This document shows, in pieces, positions 42,424 through 53,476 of a DNA stretch of 64,000 nt. The stretch comes from Patellaria atrata CBS 101060 (taxonomy: Eukaryota > Ascomycota > Dothideomycetes > Patellariales > Patellariaceae). Each line of letters starts with the position of its first letter. Position 1 is the first letter of the stretch. The position numbers were made by a program, and so were the translations under genes. Location of the stretch: the NCBI GenBank assembly GCA_010093705.1, contig MU006091.1, positions 300,702 through 364,701 on the forward strand, written 5' to 3'. The notes under the pieces are model-generated. The model was not told the origin of the DNA, made no database searches, and worked only from the letters and a program-made list of their open reading frames with translations.

Positions 42424-44391
42424 ATGGCACACTATGAAGGCATGACCCCCCAACAAACTCTTCCTCTACCGCGGGAATTTGACGATGTTGATACATACGT
42501 CGAATCACTTCTGGCATTTGGGACTTCCTCTGAGCTGCTGCAGAGATTGTGTGGTGGTGTCCATATTCTGGACTTTCTGACGAGATCACCAGATTTGTAT
42601 TCTCAAGTCCTGCCGCAGGAATGGCGCGAATGGTTTCAATCACAGGACATAATGGAGCTATTAGATTTGATGATGAGAGATGACCTATCAAAGTATGGAC
42701 ACAAATCCCCCGGAAATGGCCATACAAACAACCCTGGTCCTCCAACGGACAGCAGATTTGAGCCACCTCCTAAGAGTCTAATTGAGTATATCAAACAGAT
42801 CAGGGAGCACTCATTAGATCGCACATTCCCCCCTAAGCGGGGTAATGTCTCATCAAATGAGAATATACCTCTACCAACTATGTCACGCAATATCTCACTT
42901 GGGATGAAAGTGAAGAAGGTGCATGAAGTAGACAACTTCGCAAGATATGTTTCGACCTTGGCCGCCGACTTGGAGAAAACCAAGGGGCGAAGAATCACAC
43001 ATCTCGTAGATTTTGGCTCTGGGCAGAATTACTTGGGCAGGGCTTTAGCTAACAAACCGTATGATAAGCATATCATTGCTGTTGAAAGCAAACAGCAGAA
43101 CATTGCAGGGGCAATGTACATTGATGTTTTGGCCAGACTAGCTCCAAAACCAGTAATCATGAGGAATAAGAAAGCATTTCGTGCAGAAGCCGGAGATAAG
43201 GCGAAGAAATGGAAGAGATCAGATGATTGTTGTACCCCTGAAGTAAAGGAGGCAGCCTCGAATGGCGTAGAGCGTAGTGTGGAACCATGGCGGTCGAAAA
43301 TCGAACACGCTTCCAAAAAAATGGATAGAGCGGGAGAGAGACATGATAACAGAGCAAGTCTTAAGGTCTCATCTGATAGTCGTGGGAGCATACAATACGT
43401 CATCCACAAATTACAGGACGGTAACTTAGCACCAGTGGTTGAACAGATCATCGACGACACCGCTATTGAAAGTGAAGTATCAAAACGCCAACTTTCCAAC
43501 AATTCAACACTCGAGAACGAGACGCTTACATTCTTAACCCCTCCGAAAGCGATGAAACCTTCCTTGATGGTCATATCTCTCCATTCTTGCGGGAACCTCC
43601 TTCACCACGGGCTCCGGTCTCTTGTACTTAACCCAGCAGTCTCTGCTGTTGCAATGGTTGGATGCTGCTATAATCTCGTAACTGAGCGGCTCGGCCCACC
43701 GACATATAAGCTACCATCGTTACGGCCAGCTCACCCACGCTTAGAGGAAACCGCCAACGCGTTCGATCCTCACGGTTTCCCTATGTCTGAGCATTTAGTC
43801 AATTATCAGCATTCCCACGGCAAGGGCGTCCGCCTGAATATCACAGCTCGCATGATGGCCGTACAAGCGCCGCAGAACTGGGGTCGAGATGATAGCGAAA
43901 AGTTCTTCACACGTCACTTCTTCCGCGCACTTCTCCAGAGAATTTTCCTGGACCGTGGTGTTGTATCCATCCCCAACGAATTGGACATCGCGAAAGGAGC
44001 CTCACCTTCCGGCTTTAGCGGTGGTTCCGATCCCATCATCATCGGAACGATGAAGAAGTTCTGCTATAGTGATTTCGTATCGTACGTACGAGGTGCGCTG
44101 GAGAAGCTGTATAGCAATTCGGAGAAGAAGCCGTTCCTGAAATCGAAGATGGAAGGGCTTACTGATGATGAGATCCGGGGGTACGAACAGCGTTACGGGG
44201 CGAGAAAGAAAGAGCTGAGTATTGTCTGGAGCTTGATGGCATTTAGTGCTGGTGTGCTCGAGAGTATGATAGTCGTTGACCGGTGGCTTTGGTTGAAGGA
44301 GCAAAAAGAAGTCGAGACTGCTTGGGTAGAGCCTGTTTTCAAATATAGCCATAGTCCAAGAAATCTCGTGGTTGTAGGTGTTAAGAAATAA
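42424..44391 (+). CDS. METTL25/RRNAD1-like methyltransferase
   Basis: 655-aa single-exon protein with a SAM-binding domain of the METTL25 (Methyltransf_32) type: the conserved pair NISLGMKVKKVHEVDNFARY and THLVDFGSGQNYLGRALA, followed by the acidic strand IIAVESKQQNIAGA. Later motifs are SLMVISLHSCGNLLHHGLRS and VAMVGCCYNLVTERLG, also family-typical. The C-terminal part (about 460-655) has RMMAVQAPQNW and FFRALLQRIFLDRG. A poorly conserved, charged insert lies at about 255-370. Start taken at the first ATG, 42424. Substrate is not established; proposed targets of relatives include proteins and rRNA. Divergent promoter shared with the SNARE gene (271 bases). Confidence 0.82.
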   Translation: MAHYEGMTPQQTLPLPREFDDVDTYVESLLAFGTSSELLQRLCGGVHILDFLTRSPDLYSQVLPQEWREWFQSQDIMELLDLMMRDDLSKYGHKSPGNGHTNNPGPPTDSRFEPPPKSLIEYIKQIREHSLDRTFPPKRGNVSSNENIPLPTMSRNISLGMKVKKVHEVDNFARYVSTLAADLEKTKGRRITHLVDFGSGQNYLGRALANKPYDKHIIAVESKQQNIAGAMYIDVLARLAPKPVIMRNKKAFRAEAGDKAKKWKRSDDCCTPEVKEAASNGVERSVEPWRSKIEHASKKMDRAGERHDNRASLKVSSDSRGSIQYVIHKLQDGNLAPVVEQIIDDTAIESEVSKRQLSNNSTLENETLTFLTPPKAMKPSLMVISLHSCGNLLHHGLRSLVLNPAVSAVAMVGCCYNLVTERLGPPTYKLPSLRPAHPRLEETANAFDPHGFPMSEHLVNYQHSHGKGVRLNITARMMAVQAPQNWGRDDSEKFFTRHFFRALLQRIFLDRGVVSIPNELDIAKGASPSGFSGGSDPIIIGTMKKFCYSDFVSYVRGALEKLYSNSEKKPFLKSKMEGLTDDEIRGYEQRYGARKKELSIVWSLMAFSAGVLESMIVVDRWLWLKEQKEVETAWVEPVFKYSHSPRNLVVVGVKK

Positions 44392-45779
44392 GGTTTGGTT
44401 TATAAGTCATTTGAACCCTCGGGTATCACCGGGTAGCCGTGAGACGGCCTTTCAGGAAGGTATTGTAGCATCATACCGTACCTATAGTATCGTGTGTTGT
44501 CACCTGGTAGTATTGCGCATGCTAAATCTAAGGGGCAATCCTCACTCTCATCTATTTACGCTGTTTGCGGTGAATTTATCGCACTATTCAAAATAGTGAA
44601 GTCCTAAGTCGATCACGGACTAATTACCCCTTAGTTTTAGCCTGCCCGATACCACCGGGTGACAACACTCGAGTGTGTACGGGTAGTTTTAAATCTTCGC
44701 CAGGGCGAGTTTAATTTACCATAGCTGCCACACAGGCATGTTTATCAGGGGCTGATTTCCCCTGTCTCCATAATCCAGAGTTGTTCGAGGTTAGGGTATA
44801 TAAAGGAACAGAGAGGTTAGGAGGCCGATACATCTCTCTCATGTAGCTAACATTCTCCTCACCATGATCTCCAGGCTCTATCATTTTCGTTCCGATCAAT
44901 ACCGCCTTCAGAGAACTGTAAGCTTCGAACGCTAGTCCCGCCAAAATATCTTCTGCAAAAGGCTTTTGTGCTTCTAGAATTGCATCAACTATGAGAACAT
45001 CCTGAGCGCATTCGACCTGAAAGATCTACTTACCTGCCAATTACTTGGGCCAACCGATCCCATTAACGAGTCACGAGAGGTCCAGCAACTGGAGCTCTTC
45101 TAGTAACGGGAAGCTGTTAGGGTATGCCAAAAACATCTACACCATCCATTTTAGCAATACAGGTGTTCATTGAGTGAAGATATTGCAAATTGACATGCCC
45201 TAATCTCGTGATTAAATCCCTTATTGAGCAGCCCCTCTTTAGTTCTAGTCAATATGTGTCGTACGTCAAAATATACTGTCACTGTTAGCTTTTCGGCAAA
45301 TTTCTATCGATGACTGGGTTAAAACACACGCCGGTTATTTTGAACGCCGATATCTATACGAAAGCGTGTGAGAGATCGTAAACCTGATACTATTGTCGAG
45401 TTGCTGTTGTTTGACCATTCGTCACTCGAATCCAAATGCCAAGGAGGCGTAGATTGAGTGAAGACGAGATAGATTACTCAGTGAACCGGAATTCTCGTTT
45501 CGGTCTTTATCATCGAGGGTATCGATAGTAATAGGAAGAATATCAGAGTGCAACATATCCATAACGCTTACAATGTAAATGTGGTAGTCTTGGGCCTATG
45601 AGATGTTATTTGGTAACAGCTGTCAATATCTGAATTTCTATTAGTTTGGATAGTTAGTACAGTGCTAGATCAAACTATGGAGAATAGTAGTATATAAATA
45701 CGTAGATTTGGTTTGAACGATTCTGAGAACCAAAATTATACTCCATACATAAAAGCTCAGCTCCTATCCTTTGATTGTC
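44392..45779. other. 1.4-kb stretch without a supported gene
   Basis: Holds the foldback element described separately and a 77-codon reverse frame (44711-44944) without recognisable content. The last 300 bases are the 3' flank of the aldehyde dehydrogenase gene. Confidence 0.45.
44496..44670. repeat. imperfect inverted repeat (foldback/MITE-like)
   Basis: Arms of about 43 bases, 44496-44538 and 44627-44670: GTGTTGTCACCTGGTAGTAT pairs with the inverse of ATACCACCGGGTGACAACAC, and GCTAAATCTAAGGGG with CCCCTTAGTTTTAGC. A smaller palindrome CACTATTCAAAATAGTG lies in the loop. No coding content or clear target duplication. Confidence 0.65.
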
Positions 45780-47384
45780 TCAGGAATCGATTTTGATAAC
45801 AACAGTCTTAGTCTCGGTGAAATTCTCCATAGAGTTGTGGATGCCTTCTCTTCCGAGTCCGCTAGACTTGATCCCTCCAAATGGCAAGTCATGGGTAGTG
45901 TTAGGACTCGTGCAATTTACACCAACAATACCAGATTCAAGATTCTTAGCCATTCTGAGTGCTCTATCAATATTCTTGGTGAACACAGCCGCAAAGAGAC
46001 CATATTCGGTATTGTTGGCCCTCGCAAGCACTTCTTCCTCTGTTTTGAAGGCGCTGATGTTGACGACTGGTCCGAATATCTCTTCGCGCATCATCTTTGC
46101 ATCGTCGGGAGTCTCAAGGAAGACTGTTGGTTTGATGACATAGCCATTTCTTTGAGTGTCTGCCTCGGCACCACCCATTTGCAATTTACCGCCAGCTTCT
46201 TTGCCTGACTTAATGTATTCATTGATGATCTCATACTGTTTTTCATCAGCTACAGGACCCAAAGCGGTTTCTTTATCGAGCGGATCGCCCGCAACAACAG
46301 CTTTCATTTCCTCGTTGAAAGCAGTGACGAATTTCTCAGCAATGGTGTCTTGGACGTAGATTCGGGAGTTTGCAATGCAGACTTGTCCGCTGTTCCAGTA
46401 CACACTTTTGGCTGTCGCTTTCACAGCATCGTCAAAGTTCGCGTCGTCGAATACAACAGCCGGACTCTTTCCGCCTAGTTCGAGGATAACGTTCTTAAGA
46501 TTTGACTTTGCCGCTGCCGCTTGAATGATACGGCCCGTACGTCCACTTCCAGTAAAGCTGATGACTCGGACATCCATGTGGGTAGACAGTGCGGATCCAG
46601 AGACAGGCCCATGTCCGCTTATAACGTTAATCACGCCAGGTGGAAACCCGACCTTTTCGATCAACTGGGCTACTTTGATCGACTGAAGGCATGTTAGTTT
46701 CCAGTCTACAAGTAAAGAGGGCTCCTACCTACTGTTAGAGGAGCCTTTTCACTGCTCTTCAAAACTATACAATTACCTGCCGCAATGGCGGGAGCGACCT
46801 TATGACCGAAAAACAGAAGTGGTAAATTCCACGGAATGATCGCAGCCGCAACACCAAACGGCTGTTTCAATGTTATGTTGATGAATCCAGGCGTGTGCAA
46901 GCTAGTGCTTCCGTGAAAGGCCATCGCAGCCTCTGAATAATATTCGAACTTCCACGCCGCAGCATGGCTATCGATGTAGGCAGAGACGGGCTTGCCCATT
47001 GATTTTGCTTCTAGTGCTGCCAATTCATCGTGGTTCTCTCGAATCAAAGCAGCTAGCTTCTTCATGTAGGCACCCCTTACAAAAGGTGATAGTGCTTCCC
47101 ATGCTGGCTGTGCTTTCTTTGCAGCTGCAACCGCCGCGTCAACGTCTTCTACCGTTGCTTCGGCAACTTCAGCCACTTGTTCCCGAGTCCTTGGAGAATA
47201 GAGTTTGAATGTGCCTTTGTCGGACGCATCTACGAACTATACGAAAGAGATATCAATAACCGGTATTGGACTCGACCTGATGGAGAATGCTTGCCTTGCC
47301 ATCGATGAAAAGTCTCGTCTCAATTGGATTTGCTACTGTGCCATTTGTCCCATTGGTCGACGTTCCATTTGTTGTTGCGCCCAT
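45780..47384 (-). CDS. aldehyde dehydrogenase (NAD(P)+)
   Basis: Class 1/2-type ALDH oxidising aldehydes to acids, 498 aa, the family's usual length. Exons 47384-47295, 47236-46733, 46682-45780; introns of 58 and 50 bases. Motifs: NAD-binding IIPWNLPLLFF, FTGSGRTGR, general base E266 in LELGGKSPA, catalytic C300 in NSGQVCIANSR and the late EEIFGPVVNISAF. N-terminus MGATTNGTSTNGTNGTVANP is low-complexity with no clear targeting signal, so cytosolic is likely. Intron 1 needs a GC donor (AAG|GCAAGC): an in-frame TGA near 47245 rules out read-through, and the splice restores FIDGKFVDASDK. Substrate range cannot be read from sequence. Confidence 0.93.
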
Positions 47385-48622
47385 GACGACTTCTGTTGTA
47401 TAAGTGTCAAACTATATGCGACAACCTAAGTGGTCTTGAACAGTGGCTTCAATGAAAATGGACTGATGATAATACGGTGACAAAATGAGAAAAAGAAATG
47501 TTAATCGTGGAAATTCCTAAAACTATCAGACTGAAAGAGAACTAAAAGACTTAATAAGTAAACTTCGGCCGAGGAAGTTGACCGATCATGGAGATTTATA
47601 TTGCTTCAACATTTCTGTTAGAAATTATGCTCTAGCAAAGCGTCGTGGTCCAAGGTGGGGTAGAAGAGTCTGAAGATGTGTTATAATTGGGGGAGATGTT
47701 ATTACCCTTGAAACGCCGGCAGTTGGGGACCTAGCTGCTGGTTTTGGTGCTTGGGAATGATATGATATTGCTCTTCTTGAGTTATCGCTCTACAGTAACT
47801 CAATAATCGCCTCAGTTTAATATGGACGATCGGCTAGATCAATTCTACCAAGACGAGGCCATAGCCCGGTTGAATCTGACAGAGACAAACACCAAAACCT
47901 GAGTTAAACATTTCTAATGAAGGTTTGGTACGTTTCTTGTATAGACTGATGTGTTATCGAGTTCCAGTTGCGTATGAAGGTAGAGATTCTTATTGAACGC
48001 TGTGGGGATACAGTGGGGGACGAGTCCCTGGGACAGTGACATGGAAATCCATTTCATATCAATCATCAGAGTGTACTGTACTGTACGATTAAACCTCCAG
48101 CTCGACGGTCGATAGGTCCTATTCAGATACTTTGAATGGCGAGTTTACTAATGAACGCTTTTTACCCATAGCGTCAGCCTATACTAACACTTTACCACAT
48201 ATGCCCCTAAAGCTATAGAGCTTCCGTATCTAGATGAGCATAAATCGGACTTTGTTCGTTGACATTCAGAACCGTAGGGTATAACAGCTAGCGGGGGAAA
48301 GATCCGGGTGTTGTACTGTAGAACAGAGAGCTGGGGGGTGACCGCATGCAGGGTGCATGTCAACCAGAAAACAACAATCGAAAACGGGTGAAAATACATC
48401 TGCGGAGTGAGATGTTTCGTTGATAGTGGCATCTCCTTGAACTAAAAGAACCTTTGTGTACTGAATGGCAGGACTACAATAGAGATGGGAACCGCGGAAA
48501 GGCTCCGCGTGCACCGTTGCGTCAGTACCGCGACAACCGACCCTCGATACTCCATACTCATCTGATCGACCAGTTCGGCTTAAGAAACATAGAAGAATGT
48601 CATCTACTTTCCGTCGGCAATA
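47385..48622. other. intergenic, nothing recognised
   Basis: Upstream of the aldehyde dehydrogenase and of the DUF1279 gene (divergent). Short frames at 48184-48514 on the reverse strand are unsupported. Confidence 0.4.
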
Positions 48623-49352
48623 ATGTTACGACAATCGATTCTTCGATCACAGCTTCGCATTCTTCAGAGAGCGCCGCGGTTCACTCGCCAGCGATATGTC
48701 TCGACAAAGGTTGGAGGTGAAAACCATGTTCCCAAATCACAATCGCGAATTGAACGTTTGAATGCTCGACGTATGTTTTTTCAATTCTTTAACTTTTTCG
48801 ATCGTCCTGTGGGACTTGATCCTTGCCTCCTCATGAATTGGCTAACGTCAACTCCCTAAGATAGTTCCTCGCTTCCTCCGTCATTTGATCACTCCCCTTC
48901 TGACTGCTCCTGTCTCCCATATCACCGCCTTCCTAATCCTTCATGAAATAACAGCCATTGTTCCACTCTTTGGATTTGCAGCTGCTTTCCATTACTTTGA
49001 CTGGCTGCCGCCATATTTGAGCGAAGGAGCTTGGGCCACGAAGGGAGTCACGATGTTTGGAAACTATCTCAGACGGAAAGGATGGATTGATCAGGAGGAA
49101 GGGCGTAAGAGTTGGAAAGAGAGAGGTTGGAATATAGGAGAAGGTGGGACGAGGGTGGTTGTTGAACTAGCTACCGCTTACGCAGTCACAAAGGCCCTGT
49201 TACCATTGAGGTTGATGGTCAGCGTATGGGGAACACCATGGTTTGCGAGAATATCCGTTATTCCACTTAGCCAAAAGGTCAAAAAAATATTCAGCAAGAA
49301 GAAGGTACAGCCATCTGATATCGTAAATGAGCATGGAAAGAATGTTCACTGA
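48623..49352 (+). CDS. FAM210/DUF1279 mitochondrial membrane protein
   Basis: Exons 48623-48770 and 48865-49352, intron 94 bases, 211 aa. N-terminus MLRQSILRSQLRILQRAPRF is a clear mitochondrial presequence. The DUF1279 core is at about 55-165: LITPLLTAPVSHITAFLILH, EITAIVPLFGFAAAFHYFDW, then TRVVVELATAYAVTKALLPL and a Trp/Pro-rich loop before WFARISV. Two to three membrane spans. Relatives (human FAM210A/B, fungal orthologues) sit in the inner membrane and affect mitochondrial translation or morphology; the exact role in fungi is not known. C-terminus is lysine-rich. Confidence 0.82.
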
Positions 49353-49888
49353 GAGGAAACTGCACGGGTGCTTATCTCGGTTTTGGTCCTTGATGCTGTC
49401 ATACCCGTACCTTCCTATGATAGAGGATGTAAAGTCGGCCGGGTGTCTCGTAAGGTATGCTTCTCACGATTCCTATACGGTAGTGCACCTACTCTCTGAA
49501 GTATTTCGAAAGGCATGAGGTGCTCTTACAGTATGGTCGATTTCCCCCCGGCCTACAGTAATCATCCCGTCGAATTATGGACAGACTGGAAGACTGGTAC
49601 GCCCCTTATAGGAGAAAGAGCTTTGTGCGAATCCGTCCGAGACCCTCTAAGATATTCTTTCCGAATACGGATTGCAGCACTTTCCATTCTATGCTTGCCC
49701 TTCTCAGGAAGAGATGGAAGGCACGCAGCAGCGTCTACAATAAAAGACCTTTCGTCTTCCCAAATCTTCCATTCTTCTTCTTCTCCAACAATCATCACAA
49801 CATTTCTATTGACCCAACATTTCATCCCAACATCGACTAAAGGACTGAACTGTTCATGTGAGTTGGCTTGCTCTTCTCGTCTAGACCT
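49353..49888. other. intergenic, promoter of secreted protein gene
   Basis: CT-rich before 49889. Open frames spanning this region in other frames are shadows of the neighbouring gene. Confidence 0.4.
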
Positions 49889-50864
49889 ATGCTCATCGTC
49901 ATCTCCAGCATGCTCTTCCCTCAATTCAGCACAGGTGCTGGCGTTTTGTGCCTCTTCGCAATCTTCGCAACCCAATGCTCTTCGTCTGTTCTGGGAAGAC
50001 AGTACTATGAAAACAGACAAGCAGACGTGAAGACACTTGCTCATGTCCAAGGTTTGTCCAACTTGTCTTCTTTCCTCTTAGCCGTTCGTCGCTAACTTAA
50101 CAATAGACAAACGTGCTAATCAGGCGACAACAACGATTCAAACCGCTCATACAACCTTGACGACTGCTCATCGTTCTACAACTGTCCAGACAACAGTCAG
50201 TCGAGCCACAACAACATCAGTCACTGGCAACTTCAACTTCATTTTTCCCACAGAGACGACAACTGTCCATGACCTCGTGCAGAAACCCGTGATTACCGTT
50301 TCCCCGAGCGTGATGACGATTGAAACCACAGCCTTCGTGCGCGTGTCTCCAACTGATGCAGTTTTACCTAGACGTGTTGCATCTGCTCAGGAAGATTTGT
50401 CTACTGTCACTTCTCATCACACTGTGGTGAAGACAACAACCGCAACTGATATCTCAGTCACTTCTACTAAGACGGAGATCCATTCCACATCGACAGCTAT
50501 CGTTCAACCCACGAAAATCCTAGAATTCCTCTCTCCTAGCACTATAACCAAAACCACAACCACCTCAATTACTGTCGATCCGAATTTCACCACGGTTTTT
50601 GTCCCACCACCTACGCTGAGCACGACGACCACCATGGTTAATCTTGTTCAAATCACCCGAAAGGAAAATCTGCCTAGGCAAACTCCTCCTCAGTGCTGCA
50701 GCCCTACAAGCAGTCCATCAACTTCCAGCACAACGATGGTTGAACTCCTGTTACCAACTTCAACTACGACTGTATTTGTTGATACGATTCGCACTACCGT
50801 CACCGATCCTACTCCTATCTCCACCATCACGAGGTTTGAGACAGTGTCAGCTCTGTGGCGCTAA
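49889..50864 (+). CDS. Ser/Thr-rich secreted or cell-wall protein, 306 aa
   Basis: Exons 49889-50051 and 50107-50864, intron 55 bases with CTAAC. N-terminal signal: MLIVISSMLFPQFSTGAGVL then CLFAIFATQCSSSVLG, cleavage likely near residue 40; the second Met (residue 8) is an alternative start. The mature part is dominated by Thr, Ser and Val, in beta-prone stretches such as TTTSVTGNFNFIF and STTTTMVNLVQITRK, ending TPISTITRFETVSALWR. This is typical of heavily O-mannosylated fungal surface proteins. No GPI-anchor-like hydrophobic tail is present and only a CC pair (about residue 252), so it may be freely secreted. No family recognised. Confidence 0.72.
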
Positions 50865-51517
50865 ATTTTGCTTGTTGAAGTTTTTCAACTATGGAGTTCA
50901 CTCTTGTTCTTTGTGAGTTTCCAAGACAGGTTCTGATGTTGATTGTTTTCAAAAAAGGGTGTGGGATTGGTTCATTTTGAGGGTTATTCAAGCTGTAGGA
51001 AATGCGTTTGAGTTGCTCTTTTATCGTCTGTTCAAGGTGATGAATAGCTGTTCCTTTAGTCTTTAGTCAATAGAATTCTCAGTAGATTGTCTGACCAAGA
51101 TTCTTTACGGTAGCACACTTTTGACACTATCATCGCGTATGCTGTAGAATTATTATGGATGGAGCACATTCAAAAGCTTCAGAGCATTCATAATCAGATA
51201 ATCCTTTATTATTCTCGCCCAATCAAGGTCAGTATTTCATATATCTAAGCAAATAAGTCCAGCCTAATTATTTAATACCTCATAACCGTATGTTCAGTAG
51301 ATTTTATTCAAGACCTCGGCAACTGAGTATCGTCTTCTTCGCGTCCCCGCGGCTTTGCTTTCCCGGCAACCACACGCGCACACCACTTCATAGCATGGAG
51401 CCTCTTTAATACCTCCATAATGTGAATACCATTGTAAATTCAGATATCATGCTTCAGCATGCCATTTGGCATCTTTCCATTTCCTAGACGTCAATTTTCT
51501 CAAGCCCTACCCACATC
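50865..51517. other. intergenic, nothing recognised
   Basis: 3' flank of the secreted-protein gene and promoter of the racemase gene. No features recognised. Confidence 0.4.
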
Positions 51518-52886
51518 ATGAGCTCCCCTCCACCCCTCACTGGCATCAGAGTGCTCGAGTTTGCCGGCCTAGCACCAGGTAAAACTCTCCCCGTACCAAT
51601 TGCCCCAATACCAGGAACTAATACCACACCAAGGTCCCTTCGCCGGCATGCTCCTCGCAGACTTCGGCGCCACCGTCCTCCGCATCGACCGCGCCAGTCC
51701 CGGCGCCCACACCTCGTTCCCCCCACCGGCGACTGAAGACCAACTCGTGCGCCGCAAGTCCTCCATCGCAGTCAACATCAAGCGGGCCGCCGGCGTCGCG
51801 CTCATCAAAGCGCTGATCCCGCACGTAGACGTCGTCATCGACCCCTTCCGGCCCGGCGTGCTCGAGAAAGCCGGCCTGGGCCCGGAGAATGTGCTGATGA
51901 AGCTGAACCCGCGACTGGTCGTCGGGCGCATGACGGGGTTTAGGCGCGATGGGAAGTATAGCGCCATGGCGGGCCATGATATCAACTATATCGCCGTGAG
52001 CGGGGTATTGTCGATGCTGGGGCGGAAGGGGGAGAAGCCGTATCCGCCTGGCAACATCTTGGGCGATTTTGCAGGCGGAGGCGCCATGTGCTTCTTGGGG
52101 ATCGTTTTGGCGCTGCTGGGACGGGAGATGACGGGTCAGGGACAGGTGGTCGAGGCGAATATGGTGGATGGGAGTGCGTATCTGGCGACCATGCCACGGT
52201 TCGGCACCAAGGGGGAGATTTGGCGCAGGCCGAGGGGCGAAAATATGTTGGATGGTGGGGCGCCGTGGTATGGTACGTACAAGACGAAGGATGGGAAGTA
52301 TTTCGCCATGTAAGTTGTCCTCGGCCCCCACCCTCCCCCCAGGCTTTATGAAGAAACCGCAAGATTACACCTCCTGAATCCACGAATGTAGATTCTCATA
52401 TTAACACTCCCCAGCGGCGCAATCGAACCCCAGTTCTTCGCCGCCCTCATGAAAGGCCTCAACCTCCCTACTCCCTCGGAATCAGACCGCTGGAACCGTG
52501 CCAACTGGCCCGCTCTCACCCGCCAAATCGAACAAGCTTTCAAGTCCAAATCCCGCACCGAGTGGGAAGCCGTCTTTGACGGCACAGATGCGTGCGCCAC
52601 GCCTGTCCTTACCCAGTCGGAACTCGAAGAGCAAGGGTTTGACCAGCGGCCTGTGGTTACGCTGAAGAGCACGCCGAGCCTGGCAATCAGCAAGGGTGAT
52701 CCGGATAGTAGAGAGCCGAGTACGGGGCAGGGAGAGGGGGTGGAGGGAGATGGATGGGATGCTGAGGGGTTGCGTCCCGGGTCGGGCGGGGAGGAGGTTG
52801 TGGAGAGGTGGGTGGGGTGGAGGAGAGGGAGGAATTATGTGATTAATGATGGAGGGCTAGAGAGGACGGAGGGGAGTAAGTTATGA
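51518..52886 (+). CDS. alpha-methylacyl-CoA racemase, CoA-transferase family III
   Basis: 402 aa from exons 51518-51578, 51634-52309, 52415-52886. Interconverts (R)- and (S)-2-methylacyl-CoA so that branched fatty acids can enter beta-oxidation. Family signatures: [20 protein letters not shown] across the first splice, [23 protein letters not shown], the catalytic-region motif [20 protein letters not shown] (His and Asp), and [20 protein letters not shown]. The second splice gives [20 protein letters not shown]. The protein ends in SKL, a perfect PTS1 signal, so it is peroxisomal. The tail before SKL is extended and Gly/Glu-rich compared with bacterial homologues. GC-rich coding sequence. Confidence 0.92.
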
Positions 52887-53476
52887 GGAACTCGTATCCT
52901 TCCGTGCATATATACACGACTTAAGGCCGCAGTATTTCTCTCTCTGGTTATTTTGAGCTGAAACGGATCATCCTAGAGGAGAACAGCAGTGTATAGTATC
53001 ATTCGACTGTTGTTGCTTGGTTGACCAACTATCTAGTCAATGGTCATAGTCCGACCCCTCTTATTCTGGTGCGTTACTGCCTCAGATAATCTCTCTTGCT
53101 TAGAGGCCCATCCCAGGCCTTTCCACCAGTCTAAGACTTTGCGTTATTCATAACCTTCCTCCTGCGCGAAGTCTACTCCAACCTCGGCCTCGCACACATT
53201 CCCGTTACTCATATAGTCGCGGCTCATACGGACTACTCCAGTCGGATGGTATCTGCGGAGGATCGTGAATGTAAGTCCGGTAGTTAGCTTTGGTGTTCAA
53301 CTGGCTCGATACATTAGGTACGGCTCTATATCCGAGCTCTTTTTCTTGTCCTCGCCGCTTTTGCATGAGGACTATTGCCGCCTGCGAAGGTTTGCCATCT
53401 CTAACAGGAAGTACAGTCGGATCTAGACAAATCGTCGTCGAATCTATGGTATCAAGAGCTCCTTGATCTAATTACC
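52887..53476. other. intergenic, nothing recognised
   Basis: Convergent 3' flanks of the racemase and ceramidase genes. No supported coding region. Confidence 0.4.

Noticed and set aside
44711-44944. 77-codon reverse frame as a gene
   Set aside because: No recognisable motif, no neighbours in phase, no splice partners.
49562-50050. 162-codon reverse-strand frame
   Set aside because: Antisense shadow overlapping the signal-peptide exon and promoter of the Ser/Thr-rich protein.
51618-52383. Long reverse-strand frames (up to 237 codons)
   Set aside because: GC-rich antisense shadows of the racemase gene.
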